Assembly: GCA_016938515.1 (NCBI GenBank)
Contig: JAFGUM010000588.1
Span: 1 to 5,034, forward strand
DNA length: 5,034 bases
Direction: 5' to 3'
Source: Spirochaetales bacterium
GTDB lineage: Bacteria; Spirochaetota; Spirochaetia; Treponematales; UBA12059
The position numbers and the translations under genes are program-made. Each line of letters starts with the position of its first letter. Position 1 is the first letter of the stretch. The notes beneath the pieces were generated by a model. That model saw only the letters and a program-made list of their open reading frames with translations. It was not told the origin of the DNA and made no database searches. This document shows positions 1 through 5,034 of this stretch, piece after piece.

Positions 1-915
1 TTCGTGCTGCTACCCGTTATAACAGCGGCCATAGGATACGGCCTGTACGCTGGCGTTGCCGCCGGTGCGGTGGCGTTGCCGGCCAACTTGCTGCTGTACC
101 AATTGCTCGGACACCCGGAGTACTCCCCGGCGTCAAAGTTGATAGCCGAGCTGTCGGGCATCGTCGTGGGCACGGTGCTCGGCTACCTGTCAGATTACCA
201 CCGCAAGCTGGACGCGGAACGATCCCTGCGCAAGAGGATTGAAGACGAACTTCGCGCCGCGCTCCGTGACAAGGAGGCGCTGTTTCGCGAGGTTCACCAC
301 CGCGTTAAAAACAACCTCAACCTGATAAAAAGCATCATAAACCTGCAGTCCAGAAGATCCGCCGATCCGGCGTTCAAGCGCGCGGCCGCGGCGCTCAATG
401 GCCGCCTGCTGTCCATCTCCTTCGTACACGAGCGCCTGTACCGAACCTCGGAGCTGGCGGATATTTCTATAAACGACTACCTGACAGACCTGGTTTCGGC
501 CATACGCATGTCCATCCCGGGGCGCGACGAAACCCCGGACGTGACGCTCAGCCTGGCGAGCCTCACGGTTACCATGGACGTAGCCGTTCCGCTGGGCATA
601 GTAGTAAACGAGACACTGAACAACGCGCTACGCCATGGCAACGCCGGCGGCACAACACAGCGCATCGAGCTCAGCCTGGAAGCCGCGGGCAGGCGATTGA
701 CGCTGGTAATCAGGGACAACGGCGCGGGATTTACGGAATTGGCAGAGGATACCACGATGTCTGTAGACGAGCTTGCGCTGGCCAACCCGGAGAAGCTTGG
801 TTTTACGCTGGTGTCGCTGATGGAAGCCCAGCTGAGCGGCACGGGAACCATGGGCAGAAACGGCGGCTGGACAGAGTACAGGCTTGAATGCCCCGCGGGA
901 GCTGGCGCTTCCTGA
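1..915 (+). CDS. Membrane-bound sensor histidine kinase, HisKA_2 type (5' end outside window)
   Basis: The protein senses a signal at the membrane, autophosphorylates on histidine and passes the phosphate to a response regulator; signal and partner are unknown. The frame is open at base 1 and no ribosome site precedes the GTG at 4, so the start probably lies upstream. Numbering from that GTG, residues 2-35 and 48-62 are hydrophobic and look like the last membrane segments. A short charged coiled-coil-like linker (66-95) follows. The H-box reads REVHHRVKNN, with His99 the likely phosphoacceptor, as in HisKA_2/HWE kinases. The ATPase domain shows an N-box with NETLNNALRHG (Asn207), a G1 box DNGAGF (238-243) and a G2-like LGFTLV near 265. 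No receiver domain is attached, so the partner regulator is encoded elsewhere. The gene ends six bases from the convergent feoA stop. The family call is firm; the sensory input is not visible. Confidence 0.9.
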   Translation, partial: FVLLPVITAAIGYGLYAGVAAGAVALPANLLLYQLLGHPEYSPASKLIAELSGIVVGTVLGYLSDYHRKLDAERSLRKRIEDELRAALRDKEALFREVHHRVKNNLNLIKSIINLQSRRSADPAFKRAAAALNGRLLSISFVHERLYRTSELADISINDYLTDLVSAIRMSIPGRDETPDVTLSLASLTVTMDVAVPLGIVVNETLNNALRHGNAGGTTQRIELSLEAAGRRLTLVIRDNGAGFTELAEDTTMSVDELALANPEKLGFTLVSLMEAQLSGTGTMGRNGGWTEYRLECPAGAGAS

Positions 916-921
916 CGAAGA

Positions 922-1212
922 TCAGTCAAACTCGGGACTGTAACCGCCGCGCCGTCTGCGACCAAACCCATGACCACGGCAACCCGATTCCACGAGTTCT
1001 ACGTCTACACGAGCTGCTTCTTCTTTTCTTATAAGCAGATCATACTCCCTGATGCGTATCTGCATCGGCCCGCCGAAACCGCCGCGGCGCACGATGACGC
1101 CCTCGGTGCCCTCGGTAAAACCCATGTCGGCGAGCCGGCGCCCTATTTCGCGCCCCACACGAACGGATTGTATCCTGAAGCGGTCGCGCGGTCGTAGTTC
1201 AGATAGCTGCAT
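922..1212 (-). CDS. feoA: FeoA-family protein (ferrous iron transport accessory), orphan
   Basis: FeoA is a small cytoplasmic SH3-like protein that normally works with the FeoB ferrous iron permease. The 96-residue product matches the family across its first 75 or so residues: an N-terminal MQLSELRPRDRFRI strand, the RRLADMGFTEGTEGVIVRR turn, the GGPMQIRIREYDLLIRKEEA core and a closing ARVDVEL. The ATG at 1212 is supported by a GAGG about nine bases upstream. The last 20 residues are extra to the usual fold and include GRRRRGG. No feoB follows: the next bases downstream belong to the convergent kinase. fur lies 103 bases upstream on the same strand, and a Fur box sits in the gap, so iron repression is likely. 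The SH3-like fold also occurs as the C-terminal domain of DtxR-type regulators, but no DNA-binding domain is present here. The FeoA fold is well supported; a role in iron uptake is inferred from the context. Confidence 0.88.
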   Translation of the reverse strand: MQLSELRPRDRFRIQSVRVGREIGRRLADMGFTEGTEGVIVRRGGFGGPMQIRIREYDLLIRKEEAARVDVELVESGCRGHGFGRRRRGGYSPEFD

Positions 1213-1263
1213 ACAGAAGTACCTCGTTGAAAAATGCGCGGGATGGGGCGGCTAATCCAGTAT

Positions 1264-1284
1264 CGAGAACGATTATCAATAACA
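1264..1284 (-). promoter_or_regulatory. Fur box upstream of feoA
   Basis: The site is a degenerate 21-base match to the overlapping double 7-1-7 Fur operator, with about 15 of 21 positions agreeing by hand alignment to the TGATAAT/ATTATCA consensus. One heptamer, ATTATCA at 1272-1278, is perfect. It lies 51 bases upstream of the feoA start and shares AACGATTATC with the box in front of fur. It probably lets iron-loaded Fur repress feoA independently of fur readthrough. Confidence 0.82.
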
Positions 1285-1305
1285 CGCTCAAAGCGGGGTG
1301 GTCAA
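1276..1305 (-). promoter_or_regulatory. Possible feoA promoter overlapping the Fur box
   Basis: On the minus strand TTGACC (1300-1305, five of six matches to the -35 consensus) is followed after 18 bases by TATTGA (1276-1281), only a three-of-six -10 match. The -10 would fall inside the Fur box, which suits repression by occlusion. The weak -10 makes the exact assignment uncertain. Confidence 0.4.
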
Positions 1306-1315
1306 TACGCCGGGG

Positions 1316-1768
1316 CTACAAACCACTATTCGCCTTTTTAGCCTGGCAACCCGGACAGATCCCGTACAGTTCCAGGCGATGCCCGCTGGAAACAAACCCG
1401 AATCGGCGGTACACGGCTTCCTGGGCGCGCTCGATGCTCGAATCTACAAACTCAACGACCGCTCCGCACTCAACGCACGTCAGGTGGTCGTGATGCGCGT
1501 GGTTCCACGCGTGCTCGTACAGCCGCGCGTTGTCGTCACGACACGCCTCCCTGGCCAAGCCAGCGTCTGTAAGAAGTTTTATGGTGCGAAAAACCGTAGC
1601 TTGCCCAATACCGGGATCCAGCTTCCTGGCGGCTTCGTGTATGGCGTCGGCGCTGACGTGCGATTCCAGCGACAGGAAAGCCGTGAGGACGGTTTCCCGC
1701 GCGTGGGTCATCTTCAGGCCGCGCTCCCTCAGGTACCGCTCCAGTATTATTCGTTCGTCGCCGTGCAC
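1316..1768 (-). CDS. fur: Ferric uptake regulator, Fur family
   Basis: Fur is a dimeric cytoplasmic repressor that binds DNA when loaded with ferrous iron. The 150-residue product, about normal length, has an N-terminal winged helix (about 1-85) with GQATVFRTIKLL in the recognition region, then a metal-binding dimerisation domain. The expected ligands are present: His37, Glu85, the HHDH cluster (92-95), Glu106, Glu113 and His130, plus two cysteine pairs, CVEC (98-101) and CPGC (138-141), for structural zinc. Glu106 stands where PerR proteins carry Asp, which favours Fur over PerR; Zur cannot be fully excluded. The GTG at 1768 is chosen because AAGGAGG lies five bases upstream; an in-frame GTG at 1786 has no ribosome site. 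Phe60 replaces the Tyr usual in the ATVYRT motif. A Fur box overlaps its promoter, indicating autoregulation, and the adjacent feoA with its own box supports an iron role. Confidence 0.93.
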   Translation of the reverse strand: MHGDERIILERYLRERGLKMTHARETVLTAFLSLESHVSADAIHEAARKLDPGIGQATVFRTIKLLTDAGLAREACRDDNARLYEHAWNHAHHDHLTCVECGAVVEFVDSSIERAQEAVYRRFGFVSSGHRLELYGICPGCQAKKANSGL

Positions 1769-1773
1769 GGCAG

Positions 1774-1780
1774 CCTCCTT
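1774..1780 (-). promoter_or_regulatory. Ribosome binding site deciding the fur start
   Basis: AAGGAGG on the minus strand sits five bases before the GTG at 1768 and lies inside the longer reading frame that opens with GTG at 1786. It therefore favours the 150-residue form over the 156-residue one. Confidence 0.8.
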
Positions 1781-1800
1781 GCGCACCGGTGAGCATCAGC

Positions 1801-1821
1801 TGATAACGATTATCGATATCA
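1801..1821 (-). promoter_or_regulatory. Fur box controlling fur
   Basis: The plus-strand bases 1801-1815 read TGATAAC-G-ATTATCG, matching the 7-1-7 Fur consensus at 12 or 13 of 14 defined positions. A second overlapping copy shifted by six bases runs to 1821, giving the classic 21-base double operator (about 17 of 21 positions, counting the A/T centre). It starts 33 bases upstream of the fur GTG and covers the proposed -10, so iron-loaded Fur should block its own transcription. Confidence 0.9.
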
Positions 1822-1835
1822 ACGCCTGATGTCAA
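1809..1835 (-). promoter_or_regulatory. fur promoter
   Basis: On the minus strand a perfect TTGACA (1830-1835) is followed after 15 bases by GATAAT (1809-1814, five of six matches to TATAAT). The spacer is shorter than the usual 17, but both hexamers are strong. The -10 lies within the Fur box. Confidence 0.62.
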
Positions 1836-1868
1836 GGTGCCACCGCAACTGGCGCTTTTTATTACCTC

Positions 1869-1897
1869 TTAACCTTCGGGCTGACCACGACTATACT
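1869..1897 (+). promoter_or_regulatory. Promoter of the exonuclease I gene, likely giving a leaderless mRNA
   Basis: TTAACC (1869-1874, four of six -35 matches) and TATACT (1892-1897, five of six -10 matches) are 17 bases apart. The ATG begins eight bases past the -10, where transcription would be expected to start. No purine-rich ribosome site is seen between the -10 and the ATG, so the transcript probably begins at or next to the start codon. Confidence 0.6.
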
Positions 1898-1904
1898 GGC
1901 CGTC

Positions 1905-3401
1905 ATGGGCGCGAGCATACTCTGGTACGATCTCGAGACCTTCGGACTCGAACCACGGCACGACAGGATAGCGCAGTTCGCGGGCATCAGGACGAATGAA
2001 GCCCTGGAACCCGTGTCGGACCGCCTCGTGCTCTACAATAAAATCACCTATGACTACCTCCCCAGCCCCTACGCGTGCCGTGTACATGGCATCACGCCGC
2101 GTGAGACGCTGGAAAAAGGTATACCCGAGTACGAGTTCGCAAAAGCGCTCCGAGCGGAGATGATGGCGCCCGGCACCTGCGTCGCCGGCTACAACTCGGT
2201 ACGCTTCGACGACGAGTTCGTTCGCACCCTGCTGTACCGCAACCTCTTCGACCCGTACGAGCGCGAGTGGGCCAACGGCAACTCCCGCTGGGACGTCATA
2301 GACCTGTTCAGGGCGACGCGGGACCTGCGCCCGCAGGGACTATCGTGGCCGGACGGCCCCGACGGCAAGCCGGACTTCAGGCTGACGAGCCTGGCTGCCG
2401 CAAACGGGGTGCCCCTCGAGTCGGCGCACGACGCGTTTCACGACATCCAGGCTACGCTCGGGCTTGCCAGGCTCGTCAAAAAGGCGCAGCCAAAGCTGTA
2501 CGACTGGTACTGGCGCCACCGCACGCGCGACTCGCTGCGGCCGCTCGTCAACCTGGCGGCTCACGAGCCCCTCGTCCATACATCCGCGGTGTACACGAGC
2601 CAGCGAGGCTGCACTACCATCGTGGCTCCGGTTGGCATGATCCCCGGCAGGCGAGACGTCATCGTAGCGATGGATCTGCGGTACGACCCGTCGCCCCTCG
2701 TGGACCTGGGCGTCGATGAAATACGCCGCCGGGTCTTCGCCCGAAAGGGATCGCTGCCAGACACAGAACGGGTGCCTCTCGTGGAGATCAGGCTGGGGCG
2801 CTGTCCGTACCTGGCTCCTCTGCGGACGATGGATCAAGCGGCATCAGAAAGGCTCGGTATCGACATAGACCAGGCCAGAGCCAGGGCAGAGAGCCTGTCG
2901 CGCGAGCCGGAGCTCATACAAAAGCTGCAGTCAGTATACGCGCAGCCACCGCAGGAAGCCGTAGAACCCGACCCCGATTACCGGATATACTCCGGAGGCT
3001 TTTTCCGTGACGAGGACAAGGACGCCATGGCCGCGGTTCACGAGTCCATCGCGACGCTCGGACCAGCTGAAGCGAGGCCACACGCGTATACCATGTCGTT
3101 CATAGACGAGCGCCTGCCCCAGCTGGTCAGGCGACTATTCGCCCGCAACTGGCCGCACACGCTGTCGCGGGCCGAGTCGTCCCGCTGGCGCTCGTTCTGC
3201 GCCGGCCGCCTGCTCTGTCCCCGCATAGAAGGAGCTACCGACCTGGCCGGCTTTACCAAGATCGTCGAAGCCATGCTGGCAAACCTCGATACGCCGGCCG
3301 TCGACAAGCCACTATTGTTCGAGCTCCTCGACTACCGGAGCACGCTCGAGCGGGAGATCCTTTCATACGAAAAGAAGGAAGACGCGAGAGCAAAACAGTA
3401 A
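1905..3401 (+). CDS. sbcB: Exodeoxyribonuclease I (3'-5' single-strand DNA exonuclease)
   Basis: Exonuclease I digests single-stranded DNA from the 3' end, releasing mononucleotides, and acts in recombination and mismatch repair. The 498-residue product, slightly longer than the 475 of E. coli SbcB, aligns with that protein from end to end by recall. The DEDDh catalytic set is complete: Asp9 and Glu11 in YDLETFG, Asp102 in GYNSVRFDDE, and His175 and Asp180 in AHDAFHDIQAT. Family blocks such as AQFAGIRT, YLPSPYACRVHGITP, NSRWDVIDLFRATRDLRP and KPLLF/LVHTS-like segments follow. The nuclease domain covers about 1-185, an SH3-like domain about 190-345, and the helical C-terminal domain, with YSGGFFRDEDKDAM, the remainder. 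The ATG lies just after a promoter with no visible ribosome site. The MATE gene starts 40 bases downstream and is probably co-transcribed. The function is firm. Confidence 0.96.
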   Translation: MGASILWYDLETFGLEPRHDRIAQFAGIRTNEALEPVSDRLVLYNKITYDYLPSPYACRVHGITPRETLEKGIPEYEFAKALRAEMMAPGTCVAGYNSVRFDDEFVRTLLYRNLFDPYEREWANGNSRWDVIDLFRATRDLRPQGLSWPDGPDGKPDFRLTSLAAANGVPLESAHDAFHDIQATLGLARLVKKAQPKLYDWYWRHRTRDSLRPLVNLAAHEPLVHTSAVYTSQRGCTTIVAPVGMIPGRRDVIVAMDLRYDPSPLVDLGVDEIRRRVFARKGSLPDTERVPLVEIRLGRCPYLAPLRTMDQAASERLGIDIDQARARAESLSREPELIQKLQSVYAQPPQEAVEPDPDYRIYSGGFFRDEDKDAMAAVHESIATLGPAEARPHAYTMSFIDERLPQLVRRLFARNWPHTLSRAESSRWRSFCAGRLLCPRIEGATDLAGFTKIVEAMLANLDTPAVDKPLLFELLDYRSTLEREILSYEKKEDARAKQ

Positions 3402-3428
3402 GCCCGGGAAGCATGCGAGAAACCGGGC
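3402..3428 (+). other. Small inverted repeat between sbcB and the MATE gene
   Basis: GCCCGG (3402-3407), directly after the sbcB stop, pairs with CCGGGC (3423-3428) across a 15-base loop that itself contains the palindrome GCATGC. There is no T run afterwards, so it is not a standard terminator. It ends five bases before the AAGGA ribosome site of the next gene and could protect the upstream mRNA end or tune translation; it may also be chance in GC-rich DNA. Confidence 0.35.
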
Positions 3429-3441
3429 CGACAAGGAAACA

Positions 3442-4797
3442 ATGAGAGCTATCACGAGTGATACAAAAATCTTTTACGCCGACCTCATACGCATCGCCGT
3501 ACCCATAGCCCTGCAGAACCTTATTCTGTCGAGCGTGAATATGCTCGACACCATCATGGTGGGGCGCCTCGGGGCGGCAGAGCTCGCGGCCGTGGGACTT
3601 GGCAACCAGATCTGGTTCCTGCTCATCCTGATGCTGTTCGGCATCTCGAGCGGAGCCGGCGTGTTTACAGCGCAGTACTGGGGAAAGCGGGATCTTGCGG
3701 GCATCCGCAGAACCACGGGCCTGTCCATGGCGCTCGGCCTGTCGGCGGCGTTTGTCTTCATGACCGCGGCGCTCGTCGTTCCGGGCTTTCTGCTTGGCCT
3801 CTATTCACGCGACGCCGAAGTCATAGCCATAGGAGCCGACTACCTCAGGCTCGTCGCGCCGAGCTACCCTTTCGCCGCGGCCAGCTTCGTCTTTTCCATG
3901 GCGTTGCGGGGTGTCGAACGCGTCAAGATGCCCCTCGTGGCGACGGTCATATCGCTCACCATCAACGTTATACTCAACTACGCGCTTATCTTCGGCAAAC
4001 TCGGGATACCGGCCATGGGAGTACGCGGCGCGGCGATAGCCACCGTCATCGCGCGCGTCATAGAGGCCATAATCGTTTTCTCCGCCGCGTACCTGAAGCG
4101 CATGCCACCCGCTGGCAGCCTGGCCGAATTCACGTCGTGGTCCGGCGGTTTTCTGCCGCGCTTTACCCGCATCGTCGCTCCAGTCGTACTCAACGAGGTA
4201 ACCTGGTCGCTCGGCATCACCACGTACAACGCCATCCTGGCCCGCGTGGGCACCGAAGCCATCGCCGCCTTCAACGTTGCCAGCACGGTAAGCCAGCTCG
4301 CCTCTGTGCTCTTCATGGGCACGGCCAACGCCGCGGCTGTCATGCTGGGCAAGCGCATCGGCGAGGGCGACCGGGAAACGGCGTACGCGTGGGCCCGGCG
4401 ATTTGCCGTGCTGGCTCCCAGCATCGGCATCGTCATAAGCGCGCTACTCATACCAGTTTCGAGCCTCCTACCCTGGCTGTTTTCCCTCGGGGAAGAACCG
4501 CTCAGGCAAGCGCGGCTCATGGTCGTGGTGCTCGCCTTCTCCTTCCCGTTCAAAGTCTTCAACCTGCATATCGTAGTGGGCGTGTGCCGCTCGGGCGGCG
4601 ACACCCGCTTTGGCGCTTTTTTTGATATATTCGGGGTGTGGGGGCTGGGCGTTCCCATGGCGCTGATCGGAGCCTTCGTGCTCCACGCCGAACCGTGGAT
4701 CGTTTTTGCCATGCTCAATTTTGAGGAACTGGCCAAGAGCATCCTGGGCTTCTGGCGGCTCAGCACGGGCAAATGGCTCAACGACATAACAGCATGA
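3442..4797 (+). CDS. MATE-family multidrug/toxin efflux transporter
   Basis: MATE proteins export cationic drugs and metabolites across the inner membrane using a sodium or proton gradient. The 451-residue product has the family length and about twelve hydrophobic segments in two homologous halves, beginning near residues 15-40 and 240-265. Residues that match ion-binding acids of NorM are visible: Asp36 in NMLDTIMVGRLG of TM1 and Glu252 in VLNEVTWSLG of TM7. The loop motif GGDTRFGAFFD (Asp395) in the second half is also typical. The ATG at 3442 has AAGGA four bases upstream. Tandem stops (TGA, TAA) end it. Its 40-base distance from the exonuclease gene suggests one transcript, with no terminator between them. 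No local drug-responsive regulator is seen, and substrate cannot be told from sequence. Ile codons include many ATA, as in neighbouring genes, so there is no compositional sign of recent transfer. Confidence 0.94.
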   Translation: MRAITSDTKIFYADLIRIAVPIALQNLILSSVNMLDTIMVGRLGAAELAAVGLGNQIWFLLILMLFGISSGAGVFTAQYWGKRDLAGIRRTTGLSMALGLSAAFVFMTAALVVPGFLLGLYSRDAEVIAIGADYLRLVAPSYPFAAASFVFSMALRGVERVKMPLVATVISLTINVILNYALIFGKLGIPAMGVRGAAIATVIARVIEAIIVFSAAYLKRMPPAGSLAEFTSWSGGFLPRFTRIVAPVVLNEVTWSLGITTYNAILARVGTEAIAAFNVASTVSQLASVLFMGTANAAAVMLGKRIGEGDRETAYAWARRFAVLAPSIGIVISALLIPVSSLLPWLFSLGEEPLRQARLMVVVLAFSFPFKVFNLHIVVGVCRSGGDTRFGAFFDIFGVWGLGVPMALIGAFVLHAEPWIVFAMLNFEELAKSILGFWRLSTGKWLNDITA

Positions 4798-4825
4798 TAA
4801 CTGTCTTGAACCGGGAGAAACGACG

Positions 4826-5034
4826 ATGAATGATGAACACGGTTCCACCTTTGGCCCCGCGAGCCGCGGCAACGATCAACCGGTGGATGGGGTTGTCTAC
4901 CCGGTCGAGTTCGAGTTGCGGGTGATATATCTGCTCGAAGCGGGTTCGACCCTGCCCGCCGATCTGTACCGGGTGCTGGTAGAGCAGAACGCGTCACCGG
5001 GGCCGGTCAGAGCACTGGCAGTGACCGCCGGCAA
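4826..5034 (+). CDS. Uncharacterised protein, 3' end outside window
   Basis: An ATG at 4826 preceded by GGGAG with an eight-base spacing opens a frame that stays open for 69 codons to the window edge. The first 22 residues are polar and probably disordered; the rest begins VVYPVEFELRVIYLLEAG and continues with LPADLYRVLVEQN and ARG/ALAVTAG-like strands, alternating like a small alpha/beta domain. A faint resemblance to the DUF493 (YbeD-like) family, where an early aromatic-Pro-x-x-Phe strand is common, is possible but unproven. The gene starts 28 bases after the MATE stop, so it is probably in the same transcript. No signal peptide or membrane segment is visible. That it is coding is fairly likely given the ribosome site and GC-rich third positions; its role is unknown. 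Confidence 0.68.
   Translation, partial: MNDEHGSTFGPASRGNDQPVDGVVYPVEFELRVIYLLEAGSTLPADLYRVLVEQNASPGPVRALAVTAG

Noticed and set aside
51..81. 11-base direct repeat TGGCGTTGCCG with a 20-base period
   Set aside because: It lies in an alanine/glycine-rich membrane segment and is explained by repeated small-residue codons.
908..925. Small hairpins (CTTC/GAAG and CTGA/TCAG) at the kinase-feoA convergence, considered as a bidirectional terminator
   Set aside because: The stems are only four pairs, mutually exclusive, and lack T runs.
477..977. Minus-strand open frame opposite the kinase
   Set aside because: It is antisense to the kinase ATPase domain and overlaps the feoA 3' end in another frame; the composition is that of a shadow.
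1298..1792. Plus-strand open frame opposite fur
   Set aside because: fur has all its metal ligands and a strong ribosome site on the minus strand; this frame only mirrors it.
1769..1904. Fur control of the divergent exonuclease gene
   Set aside because: The Fur box is more than 80 bases from the exonuclease start site and overlaps only the fur promoter elements.
3978..4997. Long minus-strand open frame (339 residues) opposite the transporter
   Set aside because: It lies antisense to a clear MATE gene, has low-complexity Ser/Pro/Arg-rich sequence typical of a GC-rich shadow, and matches no family I recognise.

Overview
This is a GC-rich bacterial chromosomal window holding six protein-coding genes, four complete and two cut by the window edges, with very short gaps. 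No tRNA, rRNA, insertion sequence, CRISPR array or prophage gene is visible. The organism is not certain. A HisKA_2-type membrane kinase, a Fur regulator with textbook Fur boxes, an orphan FeoA and a gammaproteobacterial-type exonuclease I, together with heavy use of the ATA isoleucine codon despite high GC, would fit a free-living spirochaete or a similar Gram-negative lineage. That placement is inference from general resemblance only.

Layout. 1-915 (+) is the 3' part of a membrane-bound sensor histidine kinase. It converges tail to tail, with a six-base gap, on a minus-strand iron block: feoA (922-1212) and, upstream of it, fur (1316-1768). Each of these two genes has its own Fur box in its upstream gap (1264-1284 and 1801-1821). 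The fur box overlaps a promoter with a perfect -35 hexamer. A short divergent intergenic region (1769-1904) separates fur from a plus-strand pair: exodeoxyribonuclease I (sbcB, 1905-3401) and a MATE-family efflux transporter (3442-4797). The exonuclease promoter appears to start transcription at or one base before the ATG, which suggests a leaderless mRNA. At 4826 a further plus-strand gene begins and runs off the window.

How the genes fit together. fur and feoA form a coherent iron-responsive unit: Fur probably represses itself and feoA when iron is replete. No feoB is present next to this feoA, so it either serves a transporter elsewhere or has another role. The exonuclease (DNA repair and recombination), MATE pump (export of cationic compounds) and last gene are closely spaced and probably co-transcribed, but share no obvious pathway. 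I see no strong candidate for a wholly new system here. The points most worth a second look are the Fur-controlled orphan FeoA with a basic tail, the leaderless exonuclease promoter, and the Tyr-to-Phe change in the Fur recognition region.
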